From: GCA-2732755 sp965228265
Lineage (GTDB): Bacteria > Planctomycetota > Phycisphaerae > Phycisphaerales > UBA1924
Assembly: GCA_965228265.1 (NCBI GenBank)
Contig: OZ245804.1
Coordinates: 1-64,000 of the forward strand
Length of the DNA: 64,000 bases
Reading direction: 5' to 3'
Of this stretch, positions 46,829-55,502 are shown in pieces; the stretch's first letter is position 1, and every line of letters starts with the position of its first letter. A program made the position numbers and the translations under genes. The notes below the pieces were generated by a model. It was not told the DNA's origin, ran no database searches, and saw nothing but the letters and a program-made list of their open reading frames with translations.

Positions 46829-47799
46829 TGGCCTTCCTCCTCGCCGTCGTCCTCGAGCAGCTTGTCAAGGGCCGCCGGCTGCAGCATGCGGAAGCCGGGA
46901 GCGCCCGAGACGACCAGGGTGATCTGCTTCGAGTAGGCGTCACGCAGGAATTGAAGCTCTTCGAGCAGCATCGCAAGCTGCGGGTTCTCCTGCATCATCG
47001 CGATGAACCGGCCCGCCTCCTGATCGCCGATCGCCTTCAGGTTGCTCGCCTGACGCTCGGCGAACGAGCGGATGCGCTCGGCGTCGCTCTCGGCCTTGGA
47101 GCGGATCGACTGCGCGTCGGCCTGACCCGAACTGATCGTGTCCTGGGCGAGCTTCTGACGGTCGGCCTTCATGCGCTCGATCACGTCGGTGCTGTTCTGC
47201 TCGCTCAGGCGGATGCGGTTGATGCCCACGTCCACGATCTCGATGCCAAGGCCTGTGGTATTCGGATCACCCGCGTCACGCTTGACGACCGCCAGGATCG
47301 CCGACTCGAGATCGGGCAGCTTCGACGAGCCGGGGTTCGGCGAGAAGAGCTCGTCCATGCGGAAGCGGCTCGTCTCGCTGATCGCCGAGTTCAGGCTCGA
47401 GTTCACGGTCTTCTTCGCCTCGGCGTAGTGGTCGCTCTCGTCCGGGCCCGCGTTGGAGAACTTGCGGTAGAACACCAGCGGGTTGCTCACACGCCAAACG
47501 GCGTACGCCTCGACGATCACCTGCTTGTCGTCGGCCGTCTGCTGCTGCGTGCCAAGCGCGTCGACGATCTGGGGCCGCGTGTCGTAGCTCGTCACGGACT
47601 GGAACGGGTAGGGCCATTTGAATTTCAGCCCGGCCTCCGTTTTCAGGTCGGCCTCGTCGGCCGAGCCGAAGTTCGTGACCACGGCCCGCTCGTTGTACTG
47701 CACCGTGTACGTGAAGCTGAACGCGCCCAGCGCGAGCACGATCAGCCCGGCCAGGAGGAAGAACAAGGGTCTGCGCAGAGTCTTCATCATGCTCCTCAC
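46825..47799 (-). CDS. hflC: HflC-like SPFH-domain protein
   Basis: 324 residues; GTG 47799 overlaps the upstream stop, with an ATG just inside at 47790. TM helix FFLLAGLIVLALGAFSFTYT, then VQYNERAVVTNFG, FKWPYPFQSVTSYDTRPQIV and the typical HflC coiled coil GQADAQSIRSKAESDAERIR followed by NLKAIGDQEAGRFIAMMQEN. Closest of the three to canonical HflC. Inner-membrane, SPFH domain outside the cytoplasm. Second gene in the operon. Confidence 0.9.
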   Translation of the reverse strand: MRSMMKTLRRPLFFLLAGLIVLALGAFSFTYTVQYNERAVVTNFGSADEADLKTEAGLKFKWPYPFQSVTSYDTRPQIVDALGTQQQTADDKQVIVEAYAVWRVSNPLVFYRKFSNAGPDESDHYAEAKKTVNSSLNSAISETSRFRMDELFSPNPGSSKLPDLESAILAVVKRDAGDPNTTGLGIEIVDVGINRIRLSEQNSTDVIERMKADRQKLAQDTISSGQADAQSIRSKAESDAERIRSFAERQASNLKAIGDQEAGRFIAMMQENPQLAMLLEELQFLRDAYSKQITLVVSGAPGFRMLQPAALDKLLEDDGEEEGQ

Positions 47800-49928
47800 A
47801 TGTCGCCTTCATTCAGCGGCTCGAAACCGCTTGTGCCGATGTATTTGTCGAGCAGGTCCAGACGGATCCGCTTCTCAACCGATTCGTCCACGATGTAGAG
47901 CCTCAGCTCCTTGATCGCCTCGGCCATCGCCTCGAACCGCATGCGGTTCTCGTAAATCAGGGGCGCGGCCTGGTACGCCGCGAGCTTGCCGTTGTATTCC
48001 TCGGAGAGCGCCCGTGCGGACATGTGCTCGTCCCAACGGTCCGCCCTCGCCGCCAGGATGATGTCGCCCGCCTCACCGCCGGCGTCCTCGATCATCCCCC
48101 GGATCTCGAGCTCCTTCTCCAGAAGCTCCTGCGGATCAGTCGACGCGGGCATCGCGTCGAGCTCGGCGATCGCGGCGACGATCTCCTCGGCGCCTTCGAC
48201 CGAGCCGACCACCTTCGCCAGTGTCTCGGCGCGGGACTGCTCGGCCTGGATCACGACTGTGGCCGCCTTCTGCGAGGCCTCGAGCACCTGTTCGTACGCC
48301 TTGGCCGCGTCGCCCGGCGGGCGTGCGTCTTCAAGACCAACGAACAGCACCTCGACGCCGGCCCCGCGGGGCGTGCCTGTCTCGTCGGGGTTCAGGTTCG
48401 CAAACGCCTGAGTGATGCGCTGCTTGAGCGATTCGCGGATGTCGTTTCGGCCCGAGCCGACCACCTCGTCGATGCTGCGCGAGGCGAGCTCACGCATGAG
48501 CTCGCGCTGTGCGACACGGTTGAGCACCTGGTCGCGGGTTCTGCCGTCGATGCCCAGTCGCAGGTAAGACTCGACGCCGCCGGGCTTGACGCTGTAATAC
48601 ACGGGCACGCGCACGGTCGCCAGCGACAGCCCGCGTCCGACATCGCGCGTGCGCCGGATCAGGGCCTCGCGCGACGGCTGCACGACCATCAGCGATTCTT
48701 CGAGCTCCTCGTTGGCCCAGAGCATGACCGTGGGCGACGTGGGAGCGTTGGCCCCGAGTTGCAGCACGCGGACACCCGTGGCGGTTTCTTCCACGACGTC
48801 GCGCTGCCGCGCGTCGCGCCCCTCACCGACCGTTTCGGTCCGGATGAACTCCGGCACGACGACCTTGCCGAAAGGCCAGGGCGGCTTGAAGTGCAGGCCC
48901 GGGCCGAGCTCGCTGCCCGTGGGCTTGCCGTTGACCAGCAGGAGCCCGCGCTGGTGCGGCTCGACCACTGCAAGCGAGGTCATGAGCCAGACGGCCACGC
49001 CCCCGAAGAGCACGAGCCACAGGAACGACTTGCTGAGCAGCTTGTAGAACCAGCTCGAGGTGACCTCGTAGCCAAACTGGTAGTTGATCGCGTCGTTGAT
49101 CGACTCGGCGATGCGGTCGGGTGCCGCGACGAAGCCGAGCAGACGCGAATCGAACGCGGGCCTTGGGTATTCGCCCTGGGGCCTTGGCCTGTAGATGTCG
49201 AGCACGAAGTTCAGGAAGATCTCAGCGCCCAGGACGATCATCGTGATCGAGAGGGCATCGCTGATCCATTGCAGCACGCTGCCGAGGCCGGCAAGGTCGG
49301 CAAAGTGGGCGATGGCGATCGCCAGCCCGAAGAGCGCCGAGCCGACGGAGTACACCGAGCCGCCGCGGAGATTCTCCCAGACCTTGGCCCTGGCCATGCC
49401 CGAGGTGAACCGTGCGAAGACGAAGCCGATGACGGCGATCCCGATGCCAAGCGCGATCGCCCAGCCGTGATGCCCCATGCCGGTGACGGTCGCGACCTCC
49501 TCGTTCATCTGGTCGCGGAACGCTTCGGTCTTGCCCGAGAGCCTGATCCAGCCCAGCGCGATCAGGGCGATGCCCATCGCGATGCTGACGGCCGGGAGCA
49601 TGTACTTGTACAGCCCGTCGAGACGCTTGGCCGCGACACGCAGGTCGGCGCCCGATTCCTCGAAGACGCTCGAACTGGCAAGGTCCTGCTCGGAGAAATT
49701 CTCGAACTCGACGGCCTCGATGCGTTCGCGGCGATGCTGATCGAAGACGATCGCCAGCGCGATCCACGCGACCGAGCCGAGCAGGATGAACACGGAACCG
49801 GTAATCCCGGCCCGGTCATCGAGCAACAAGCCGTAGAGAAGAAGACCCACGCCCAGCACGAGCTGGATGACGATGCCCAGCATCGCAACATTCGTGGCCC
49901 GCTTGTAAGACAGGTGATCCGCCCGCAT
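47796..49928 (-). CDS. hflK: HflK-like SPFH protein with polytopic N-terminal membrane domain
   Basis: 710 residues, start ATG 49928. Seven hydrophobic segments: about 14-37, 42-62, 110-128, 152-172, 190-210, 215-240, then 300-320 (LWLVLFGGVAVWLMTSLAVV) directly before an SPFH domain starting VVEPHQRGLLLVNGKPT, with GLHFKPPWPFGKVVVPEFI. The C-terminal part is a coiled coil (YEQVLEASQKAATVVIQAEQ). Canonical HflK has one TM helix; the six-helix N-terminal module is extra. First gene of the operon; a perfect 18-bp palindrome lies about 77-94 bp upstream. Confidence 0.88.
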   Translation of the reverse strand: MRADHLSYKRATNVAMLGIVIQLVLGVGLLLYGLLLDDRAGITGSVFILLGSVAWIALAIVFDQHRRERIEAVEFENFSEQDLASSSVFEESGADLRVAAKRLDGLYKYMLPAVSIAMGIALIALGWIRLSGKTEAFRDQMNEEVATVTGMGHHGWAIALGIGIAVIGFVFARFTSGMARAKVWENLRGGSVYSVGSALFGLAIAIAHFADLAGLGSVLQWISDALSITMIVLGAEIFLNFVLDIYRPRPQGEYPRPAFDSRLLGFVAAPDRIAESINDAINYQFGYEVTSSWFYKLLSKSFLWLVLFGGVAVWLMTSLAVVEPHQRGLLLVNGKPTGSELGPGLHFKPPWPFGKVVVPEFIRTETVGEGRDARQRDVVEETATGVRVLQLGANAPTSPTVMLWANEELEESLMVVQPSREALIRRTRDVGRGLSLATVRVPVYYSVKPGGVESYLRLGIDGRTRDQVLNRVAQRELMRELASRSIDEVVGSGRNDIRESLKQRITQAFANLNPDETGTPRGAGVEVLFVGLEDARPPGDAAKAYEQVLEASQKAATVVIQAEQSRAETLAKVVGSVEGAEEIVAAIAELDAMPASTDPQELLEKELEIRGMIEDAGGEAGDIILAARADRWDEHMSARALSEEYNGKLAAYQAAPLIYENRMRFEAMAEAIKELRLYIVDESVEKRIRLDLLDKYIGTSGFEPLNEGDM

Positions 49929-50004
49929 CGTGTGTTCCTGTCAGAATCAATCGAACTGGTATGACGAGCCCGGACCCGCGTGGAGCCGATCCATCGCTGA
50001 TCCG

Positions 50005-50022
50005 GCCCCCATGCATGGGGGC
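50005..50022. promoter_or_regulatory. 18-bp perfect palindrome upstream of SPFH-ABC operon
   Basis: GCCCCC-ATGCAT-GGGGGC at 50005-50022 is fully self-complementary. It lies 77 bp before the HflK-like start (49928, minus) and 255 bp before the ABC-2 permease start (50277, plus). Candidate operator for the divergent pair; no regulator is adjacent. The remaining 49929-50276 has no gene. Confidence 0.5.
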
Positions 50023-50276
50023 ATGCGCAGCTCCGCCGCGCCCCTGGCCGGACTCGCCGGGGGGTGCATTGTCAGCACGCCCCCTTCGGCTGTCCACTCA
50101 TGACGCAACGTGAGCCGACAGGCCTTCACGCGTTGAACTACGATCAGGGCGGCTCTATGTTCAGCCACCCCGCGAACTTTCGACGGGCAAACGCGTATCC
50201 AACACCGTCCGATCCCGGAAACCCCTGCCCAAGAACGTACATCGGGCCCGATCCGAGAACGAACACACACCCCACG

Positions 50277-51632
50277 ATGCTCCTCCAGACCTTCATCATC
50301 GCTCGCAACACGCTCGTCGAGAGCCTCAGGCAGCCCATTTTCTTTGTGCTCATCATCGCCTCGGGCCTCATGCAGGCGCTCAACACCGCCATAAGCGCTT
50401 TCTCCATGGGCTATACCGAGACCGCGGAAGTCCACGGCGACAACAAGATGCTCCTCGATGTGGGCATGGCGACCGTCTTCGTCATGGGCATGATCCTGGC
50501 CGCCTTCCAGGCGACAGCGGTCATCAGCCGCGAGATTGAGGACAAGACCATCCTCACCATTGTCTCCAAGCCCATCGCCAGACCCACTGTCGTATTCGGG
50601 AAATATTTGGGCGTCTCGATCGCCATCATCATGGCGACGCTCATCATGGTGACCTTCATGATGTTCGGGATCCGTCATGAAGTCATGACCCGGGCCTCGG
50701 ACACCATCGACGCGCCTGTCTTTGTGTTCAGCCTGAGCGCCGTCGGGATCGCGGTCATCGTCGCGGCCTGGACGAACTTCTTCTACGGCTGGTCCTTCTC
50801 CCAGATCGCCGTCGTCCTCATGACGCCGCTCGTCCCCTTGGCCTACATCATCACGCTCCTGATCAGCAAGGAATGGGAGTTCCAATCGATCAGCACGGAC
50901 TTCAAGCCGCAGATCCTGCTCGCATGCGCAGCCCTCGGGCTTGCGATGCTGGTGCTGACCTCGATTGCCGTGGCCGCCTCGACACGTCTGAGCCAGGTGA
51001 TGACGCTTGTGATCTGCGTGGGCGTCTTCGTGATGGGCCTGCTCTCGAACCACTTCCTCGGCAAGCGTGCGTTCCTGAACGACTTTGCCGCGATCGTCGA
51101 GACGGCCGAGCCCGACCGCCCCGAGTTCGAGGACTTCCGTGCCGTCGGCGCGCGGTACAACCTGACGCTGACCAACTTCCCCGACGAAGCACTCCGCCCC
51201 GGCACACCGATCTACTACGGCCCGAGCCCGCAGGGCGTCGGCATGGCGGTGCCCGATTTCGAGCCCTACACGGGTGACCCCGCGGATGAACCGTTGCTGA
51301 CCGCGAACGGCACGCCGTCCGGCATTATGGTGAAGACGATCGACCGTAAGTCGCTCACGATCCAGAACATCGGCCCGCGCTCGCTGCCCGTAGAACGCCC
51401 GCCCCGCGAGGGCGATTACATCTTCACCCAGCCGACACGCATCAACCCGGTCGCGCTGGGGGCGTGGTCGGTCGTGCCCAATATGCACTTCTTCTGGCTA
51501 CTGGACGCGGTCTCACAGAACCGCACCATCCCCGCAAGCCACGTCGTTCGGATCGCTGTCTACAGCGTGATGCAGATCGGGGCCTTCCTGGCGCTGGCCG
51601 TGATCCTGTTCCAGAGGCGTGACGTCGGGTAG
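50277..51632 (+). CDS. ABC-2-type permease without adjacent ATPase
   Basis: 451 residues from ATG 50277 (MLLQTFIIARNTLVESLRQP), a classic ABC-2 permease opening; ATG 50157 is an alternative. About eight TM helices. SREIEDKTILTIVSKPIARP and VFGKYLGVSIAIIMATLIMV match the ABC-2 signature; a periplasmic segment (about 255-400) follows, then two or three more helices. No ATPase gene adjoins, so it may use the ATPase of the divergent operon (44078-45388) or an unlinked one. Confidence 0.86.
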   Translation: MLLQTFIIARNTLVESLRQPIFFVLIIASGLMQALNTAISAFSMGYTETAEVHGDNKMLLDVGMATVFVMGMILAAFQATAVISREIEDKTILTIVSKPIARPTVVFGKYLGVSIAIIMATLIMVTFMMFGIRHEVMTRASDTIDAPVFVFSLSAVGIAVIVAAWTNFFYGWSFSQIAVVLMTPLVPLAYIITLLISKEWEFQSISTDFKPQILLACAALGLAMLVLTSIAVAASTRLSQVMTLVICVGVFVMGLLSNHFLGKRAFLNDFAAIVETAEPDRPEFEDFRAVGARYNLTLTNFPDEALRPGTPIYYGPSPQGVGMAVPDFEPYTGDPADEPLLTANGTPSGIMVKTIDRKSLTIQNIGPRSLPVERPPREGDYIFTQPTRINPVALGAWSVVPNMHFFWLLDAVSQNRTIPASHVVRIAVYSVMQIGAFLALAVILFQRRDVG

Positions 51633-51778
51633 CGCCCTCTCTTTCGGCCCCCATCCGGGCGGGTCTGTCGGCTAGAATCACGCTCTGATCGCCCAGCGGA
51701 CGATCTGTCCGATTGGCAAGACCAAAGTGCAATTCAGCGCCGTGCGCATTCGCGCCCATAAGATGAAGGAGTCACATC

Positions 51779-51991
51779 ATGGCAGAGGGTTCAAAGGGCA
51801 ACACAGTCAAGATCGCGCTGGTCGTCGTGATCTTCGCCGCTGCGGGCGCGATTTTCTGGTACTCCACCAAGGGCAGCAGCACCCCGCCCCCCACCGCAGC
51901 CGACCGCGTCTCGGATGAGGTCCGCCAGCAGAACGAGGAATACCAGAAGCAGATCGAAGAGATGCCCGAAGAGGTCATCGGCGGCTCATAA
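51779..51991 (+). CDS. Small single-pass membrane protein with C-terminal coiled coil
   Basis: 70 residues; AAGGAG eight bases before ATG 51779 supports it as a real gene. One TM helix (about 11-29, KIALVVVIFAAAGAIFWYST), a Pro-rich turn and a charged helix ending EEYQKQIEEMPEEVIGG. No family recognised. Downstream of the ABC-2 permease by 146 bp. Confidence 0.75.
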   Translation: MAEGSKGNTVKIALVVVIFAAAGAIFWYSTKGSSTPPPTAADRVSDEVRQQNEEYQKQIEEMPEEVIGGS

Positions 51992-52046
51992 CGAGCCCCG
52001 CACGATCTGCTGTTCGATCAGCTGCCCCGCCAACCGGGGGGCGACA

Positions 52047-53516
52047 TCAGACCATCGCCATACCGCGGACGGCCTCGTACACATCGGCCGTCCGCTTTGC
52101 TGCGCCGTCCCAGGTCAGCCCGCGCAGCTCGAGCGGGCCGTGCTGGCGGAGCGTCTGACTCAGGGGCGGGTGGCGCAGGACCGCGATGATCTTGTTGGCC
52201 ATCCCGTCGATGTCCCAGAAGTCGACCTTGAGCGCATGCGTCAGGACCTCGCTCACGCCCGACTGCTTGCTGATGATCACGGGCACGTCGTTCTTCATCG
52301 CCTCGAGCGGCGCGATCCCGAAGGGCTCCGACACGCTCGGCATGACGTAGCAGTCGGCCATCTGGAACACACGGTCGACGTCTTTGCCACGCAGAAAGCC
52401 CGTAAAGAGCACCTTGTGCCCGATGTTCAGCGCGGCGGCTTCCTCGATCATCCGCACCGCCATGTCGCCCGATCCTGCCACGACGAACTTCACATCCTGG
52501 TACTTGTCGAGCACACGACGGGCCGCGCGCACGAAGTACTCGGGCCCCTTCTGCATCGTGATGCGCCCGAGGAAGAGCACGATTTTGTCCGTGCTGGCGA
52601 TCGTCTGGCCCGCGCCGGGCTGGACGCGTTCATCGTCGATGCCGTTGTAGACAACTTCGATCTTGTCCGCCTCGACGCCGTAGCGCCGCGTGCAGATGGA
52701 CTTGGTTAGTCGGCTCACCGCGATCAGGCGGTCGGCGGCGTGCATACCCATGCGCTCGATGTCGTAGATCCGCTGGTTCACATTCTCGCCCGAGCGGTCG
52801 AACTCCGTCGAGTGCACGTGCGCGACCAGCGGCTTGCCCGAAAGCTGGCTTGCCACCACACCCGCGGCGTAGGTCATCCAGTCGTGGGCATGGATCACGT
52901 CGAATGTCTCGACCTCAGCGAGAGCCGCGACGAACCGGGCGTAGCGGGCAGCGTCGCCCAGCATGTCCCCGCCGTAGTGGTCCTGCGAGGCCGCGACAAA
53001 GCCCTCGTCGCCCGAGACGTGCACCCCTGCCGAGGCCAGCGCCTGACGCTGGCGCCTGCTCATTTTGACGGCTCCGGGCGAAACCGTCGCGTCCGAGCCT
53101 TCCTGAAGCACTTCCAGCGAGCCCGGCGCGGATGCGTCGAAATTCGCATACGGGCTCGTCGTCCCCGAGGGCACCGCGACAAACCGCGTATGCCGAAAGC
53201 CGGGGGCGGCTCCGGGTGTCGCGCCGGGCGCTGCTGAGTCGGGCTGAGCGCTCGTCAACTCGTCTGACGCTTCCGGCTCGCTCGAATGCTGCATCAGCTC
53301 GCTGCGTTCGGCGGCGGCCTTGGCGACTTTCTCGGTGATCGCGTTGGGCCCGACGATCCGCACGTGCTCGCTGGCCATCCCGTCCGCCGAGCGGGGCAGG
53401 ACGAAGAGGATCTCGTGCCCGAGTCGATCGAGCGCGCGCGTCAGCCCGTTGCAAGCCGTCCCGAGTCCGCCCGCGATAAAGGGCGGGAATTCCCAGCCCA
53501 GCATCAGCACCCGCAT
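52047..53516 (-). CDS. GT4-family glycosyltransferase (glycogen-synthase-like)
   Basis: 489 residues from ATG 53516. N-terminal LGWEFPPFIAGGLGTACNGL has the nucleotide-sugar GGLG loop, then HDWMTYAAGVVA, and the GT4 second domain: IVLFLGRITMQKGPEYFVRA, KVLFTGFLRGKDVDRVFQMA, and the E-x7-E site SVSEPFGIAPLEAMKNDVPV. A Ser/Ala/Pro-rich insertion of about 100 residues (roughly 80-180) separates the first beta strands. Activity could be alpha-glucan or polysaccharide synthesis; donor not determined. Confidence 0.88.
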   Translation of the reverse strand: MRVLMLGWEFPPFIAGGLGTACNGLTRALDRLGHEILFVLPRSADGMASEHVRIVGPNAITEKVAKAAAERSELMQHSSEPEASDELTSAQPDSAAPGATPGAAPGFRHTRFVAVPSGTTSPYANFDASAPGSLEVLQEGSDATVSPGAVKMSRRQRQALASAGVHVSGDEGFVAASQDHYGGDMLGDAARYARFVAALAEVETFDVIHAHDWMTYAAGVVASQLSGKPLVAHVHSTEFDRSGENVNQRIYDIERMGMHAADRLIAVSRLTKSICTRRYGVEADKIEVVYNGIDDERVQPGAGQTIASTDKIVLFLGRITMQKGPEYFVRAARRVLDKYQDVKFVVAGSGDMAVRMIEEAAALNIGHKVLFTGFLRGKDVDRVFQMADCYVMPSVSEPFGIAPLEAMKNDVPVIISKQSGVSEVLTHALKVDFWDIDGMANKIIAVLRHPPLSQTLRQHGPLELRGLTWDGAAKRTADVYEAVRGMAMV

Positions 53517-53568
53517 CAATCGCCCCAGTCAGATCAGTCCAAGAGAACCGCGTGATACCGGAAATGTA

Positions 53569-54042
53569 TCAGTCTTCGTCGCCCTCGGCGTCCATGTCTC
53601 CGAGCTGCCTGAAGCATGCCTCGTACCCGAGCAGGAATTGAGACGCCCGCTCGCCCGCCTGCTCGGTATCCAGCCCCTCGATCGGGACGGGTGTCTCGAA
53701 GACAAACAGCATCGCGTCGTTCCGGAAGTGCCGGTACGTCGGCTCGTCGCCCTCGTACCCGAGCTCGGCCAGCTCCTCGTCGAGCAGCTCCTCGAGCTTG
53801 TCGCCCGTGTGCATCAGCGTCGACTCGATCGACTCGCTTTGCCAGCGGTCGGCCATGTCGAGCGAGACGACCAGCCCCCCATCCCGGGGCATCAGGCGGT
53901 AATGGGCCTCCTCGGCCGAGCCCTGAGCCTGACAGACGAGCCCGCCGTCCTGAGGCTGAACGCTCTGGAAGACCCCGGCCTTCTCGGCCCGGTCCTTGGC
54001 GATGGCGACGATCTGGTCCAGGCTGACCCCGGCTGTGCCCAT
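53569..54042 (-). CDS. Acidic protein of unknown function
   Basis: 157 residues, GGGAG nine bases before ATG 54042. Mixed alpha/beta pattern, very acidic (LEELLDEELAELGYEGDEP; C-terminus MDAEGDED), with an early segment SLDQIVAIAKDRAEKAGVF. No signal, no TM, no motif recognised. Lies between the GT4 gene and tRNA-Leu; possibly co-transcribed with the GT4 gene (52 bp apart). Confidence 0.7.
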   Translation of the reverse strand: MGTAGVSLDQIVAIAKDRAEKAGVFQSVQPQDGGLVCQAQGSAEEAHYRLMPRDGGLVVSLDMADRWQSESIESTLMHTGDKLEELLDEELAELGYEGDEPTYRHFRNDAMLFVFETPVPIEGLDTEQAGERASQFLLGYEACFRQLGDMDAEGDED

Positions 54043-54191
54043 TGCAATAGCTCCCTTGGGCCGCTCTGCGGGCCCGTTCGGGTGACTCTAGGTTGCCGGT
54101 GTTGACATGGCTTGCCCACAGGACTCGATTCATGGCAATGAATGCGTATACTTCCGCCCCACTGCCCGAGCGATCGGTCAGCGGGCCTCAT

Positions 54192-54275
54192 GCCCAGGTG
54201 GCGGAATTGGCAGACGCGCTACCTTGAGGTGGTAGTCCTGGAAACAGGGTGGAGGTTCAAGTCCTCTCCTGGGCA
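54192..54275 (+). tRNA. tRNA-Leu (GAG)
   Basis: 84 nt class II tRNA. Acceptor GCCCAGG/CCTGGGC, anticodon stem CTACC/GGTAG with loop TTGAGGT giving GAG, long variable arm, T-arm GGTTCAAGTCC. Discriminator A; no encoded CCA. Confidence 0.96.
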
Positions 54276-54555
54276 TTACTTTCTTCTTCCCCTTCAATCG
54301 CACGCCGCGCCAAACACAATCTCATCCCGTAAATTTCGACCCGTCCTGTCCGGAATCGGCGCGCACTCTGTGCATCGGCCCACCACTTCTGTGCCTGGCG
54401 CGCCCCCTTCGCGTTCCGATAAAGACCGCTTCAAGTTGAACGTCCACTCCAGATCAAGTCATCACCTTCACGGCTCGATCTGGTGATCGGCCCGGAGCAT
54501 CGCCAGCCCGTGGCCCATCGCGTGGGGAAGGCGAAACTCCGATCAAGGACAGACG

Positions 54556-55053
54556 ATGGATCCTCAATACATCACACCGTTTATCAAGAGCATCCAGAAC
54601 GTCTTCTCCACGATGCTGCGCATGCCGGTGACGATCAACCCGCCCACAATCAAGCAGGGCGCCTCGGCCGCGTACGACGTCTCGGGCATCATCGGGATGT
54701 CGGGCGACGTCGTCGGCTCGGTCGTGCTCAGCTTCCCGAAGGAAACTGCTCAGAAGCTCATCACGGCTTTCTGCGGCATGGAGTTCCCCGCGGACTCGCC
54801 CGACTTCGCCGACGCTGTGGGTGAACTGGTCAACATGATCTCCGGTTCGGCCAAGGGCATGTTCGTGGACAAGAACGTGTCGATCAGCTGCCCGAGCGTT
54901 GTGATCGGTCCGGGCCACCACATCAACACCCGCAGCGACACGCCCTGCGTCTGCATCCCGTGCTCGACGGATCAGGGTGATCTGTCGATCGAGATCGCCA
55001 TTCGTGAGGCCGCCGCCGCTGCGGGCACCGGCTCAGACTCGAAGGCCGCCTGA
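54556..55053 (+). CDS. cheX: CheX-type chemotaxis phosphatase
   Basis: 165 residues; AAGGA eight bases before ATG 54556. Domain CheX/CheC-like: GVVLSF-type strand, and the helix DFADAVGELVNMISGSAKGM with the E-x2-N catalytic pair, followed by CP..VIGPGHH. Family proteins dephosphorylate CheY-P. Followed by a CheY-like gene 44 bp downstream. No cheA or cheW in the window. The interval 54276-54555 shows no gene. Confidence 0.88.
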   Translation: MDPQYITPFIKSIQNVFSTMLRMPVTINPPTIKQGASAAYDVSGIIGMSGDVVGSVVLSFPKETAQKLITAFCGMEFPADSPDFADAVGELVNMISGSAKGMFVDKNVSISCPSVVIGPGHHINTRSDTPCVCIPCSTDQGDLSIEIAIREAAAAAGTGSDSKAA

Positions 55054-55097
55054 GATAGTTCATCACACGCACATCATCCGTTCCAGGAAATCCTGCC

Positions 55098-55466
55098 ATG
55101 AAGATCATGCTTGTTGACGATTCAAAGACGATGCGTTCCATTCAGAAGTCCGTCCTCGGCCAGCTCGGTTACACCGAGATCGAGGAAGCGTGCGACGGCC
55201 AGGACGCGCTCAGCAAGGTCGGCGCGTTCGAGCCCGACCTCCTGCTTGTCGACTGGAACATGCCCAACATGGACGGCATCACGTTCGTCAAAACCTACCG
55301 CCAGACCAACAAGACCACGCCCATCATCATGGTCACCACCGAGAGCGAGAAGACCCGCGTGATCGAGGCGATCAAGGCCGGCGTGAACAACTACGTCGTC
55401 AAACCCTTCACGCCCGATGCGCTCAGCCAGCGCATCACCGAGACGCTCTCGAAGAAAGCCGCCTGA
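55098..55466 (+). CDS. cheY: CheY-like response regulator
   Basis: 122 residues, a single receiver domain. Acidic pair D7/D8 (MLVDDSK), phosphoacceptor D52 (LLLVDWNMPNMDG), Thr in IIMVTTESE, and Lys in NNYVVKPFTPDAL. Stand-alone receivers of this type control flagellar switching or other outputs. AGGA lies upstream. Preceded by cheX and followed by the DUF342 gene in the same direction. Confidence 0.93.
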   Translation: MKIMLVDDSKTMRSIQKSVLGQLGYTEIEEACDGQDALSKVGAFEPDLLLVDWNMPNMDGITFVKTYRQTNKTTPIIMVTTESEKTRVIEAIKAGVNNYVVKPFTPDALSQRITETLSKKAA

Positions 55467-55502
55467 CCTCGCGCTCTGTACGAGGACAGGAGCCGCCCGC
55501 TC

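Noticed and set aside
54411..54422. TTCCGATAA upstream of cheX, like a sigma-28 -10 element
   Set aside because: The matching -35 TAAA is absent at the required 15-bp distance.
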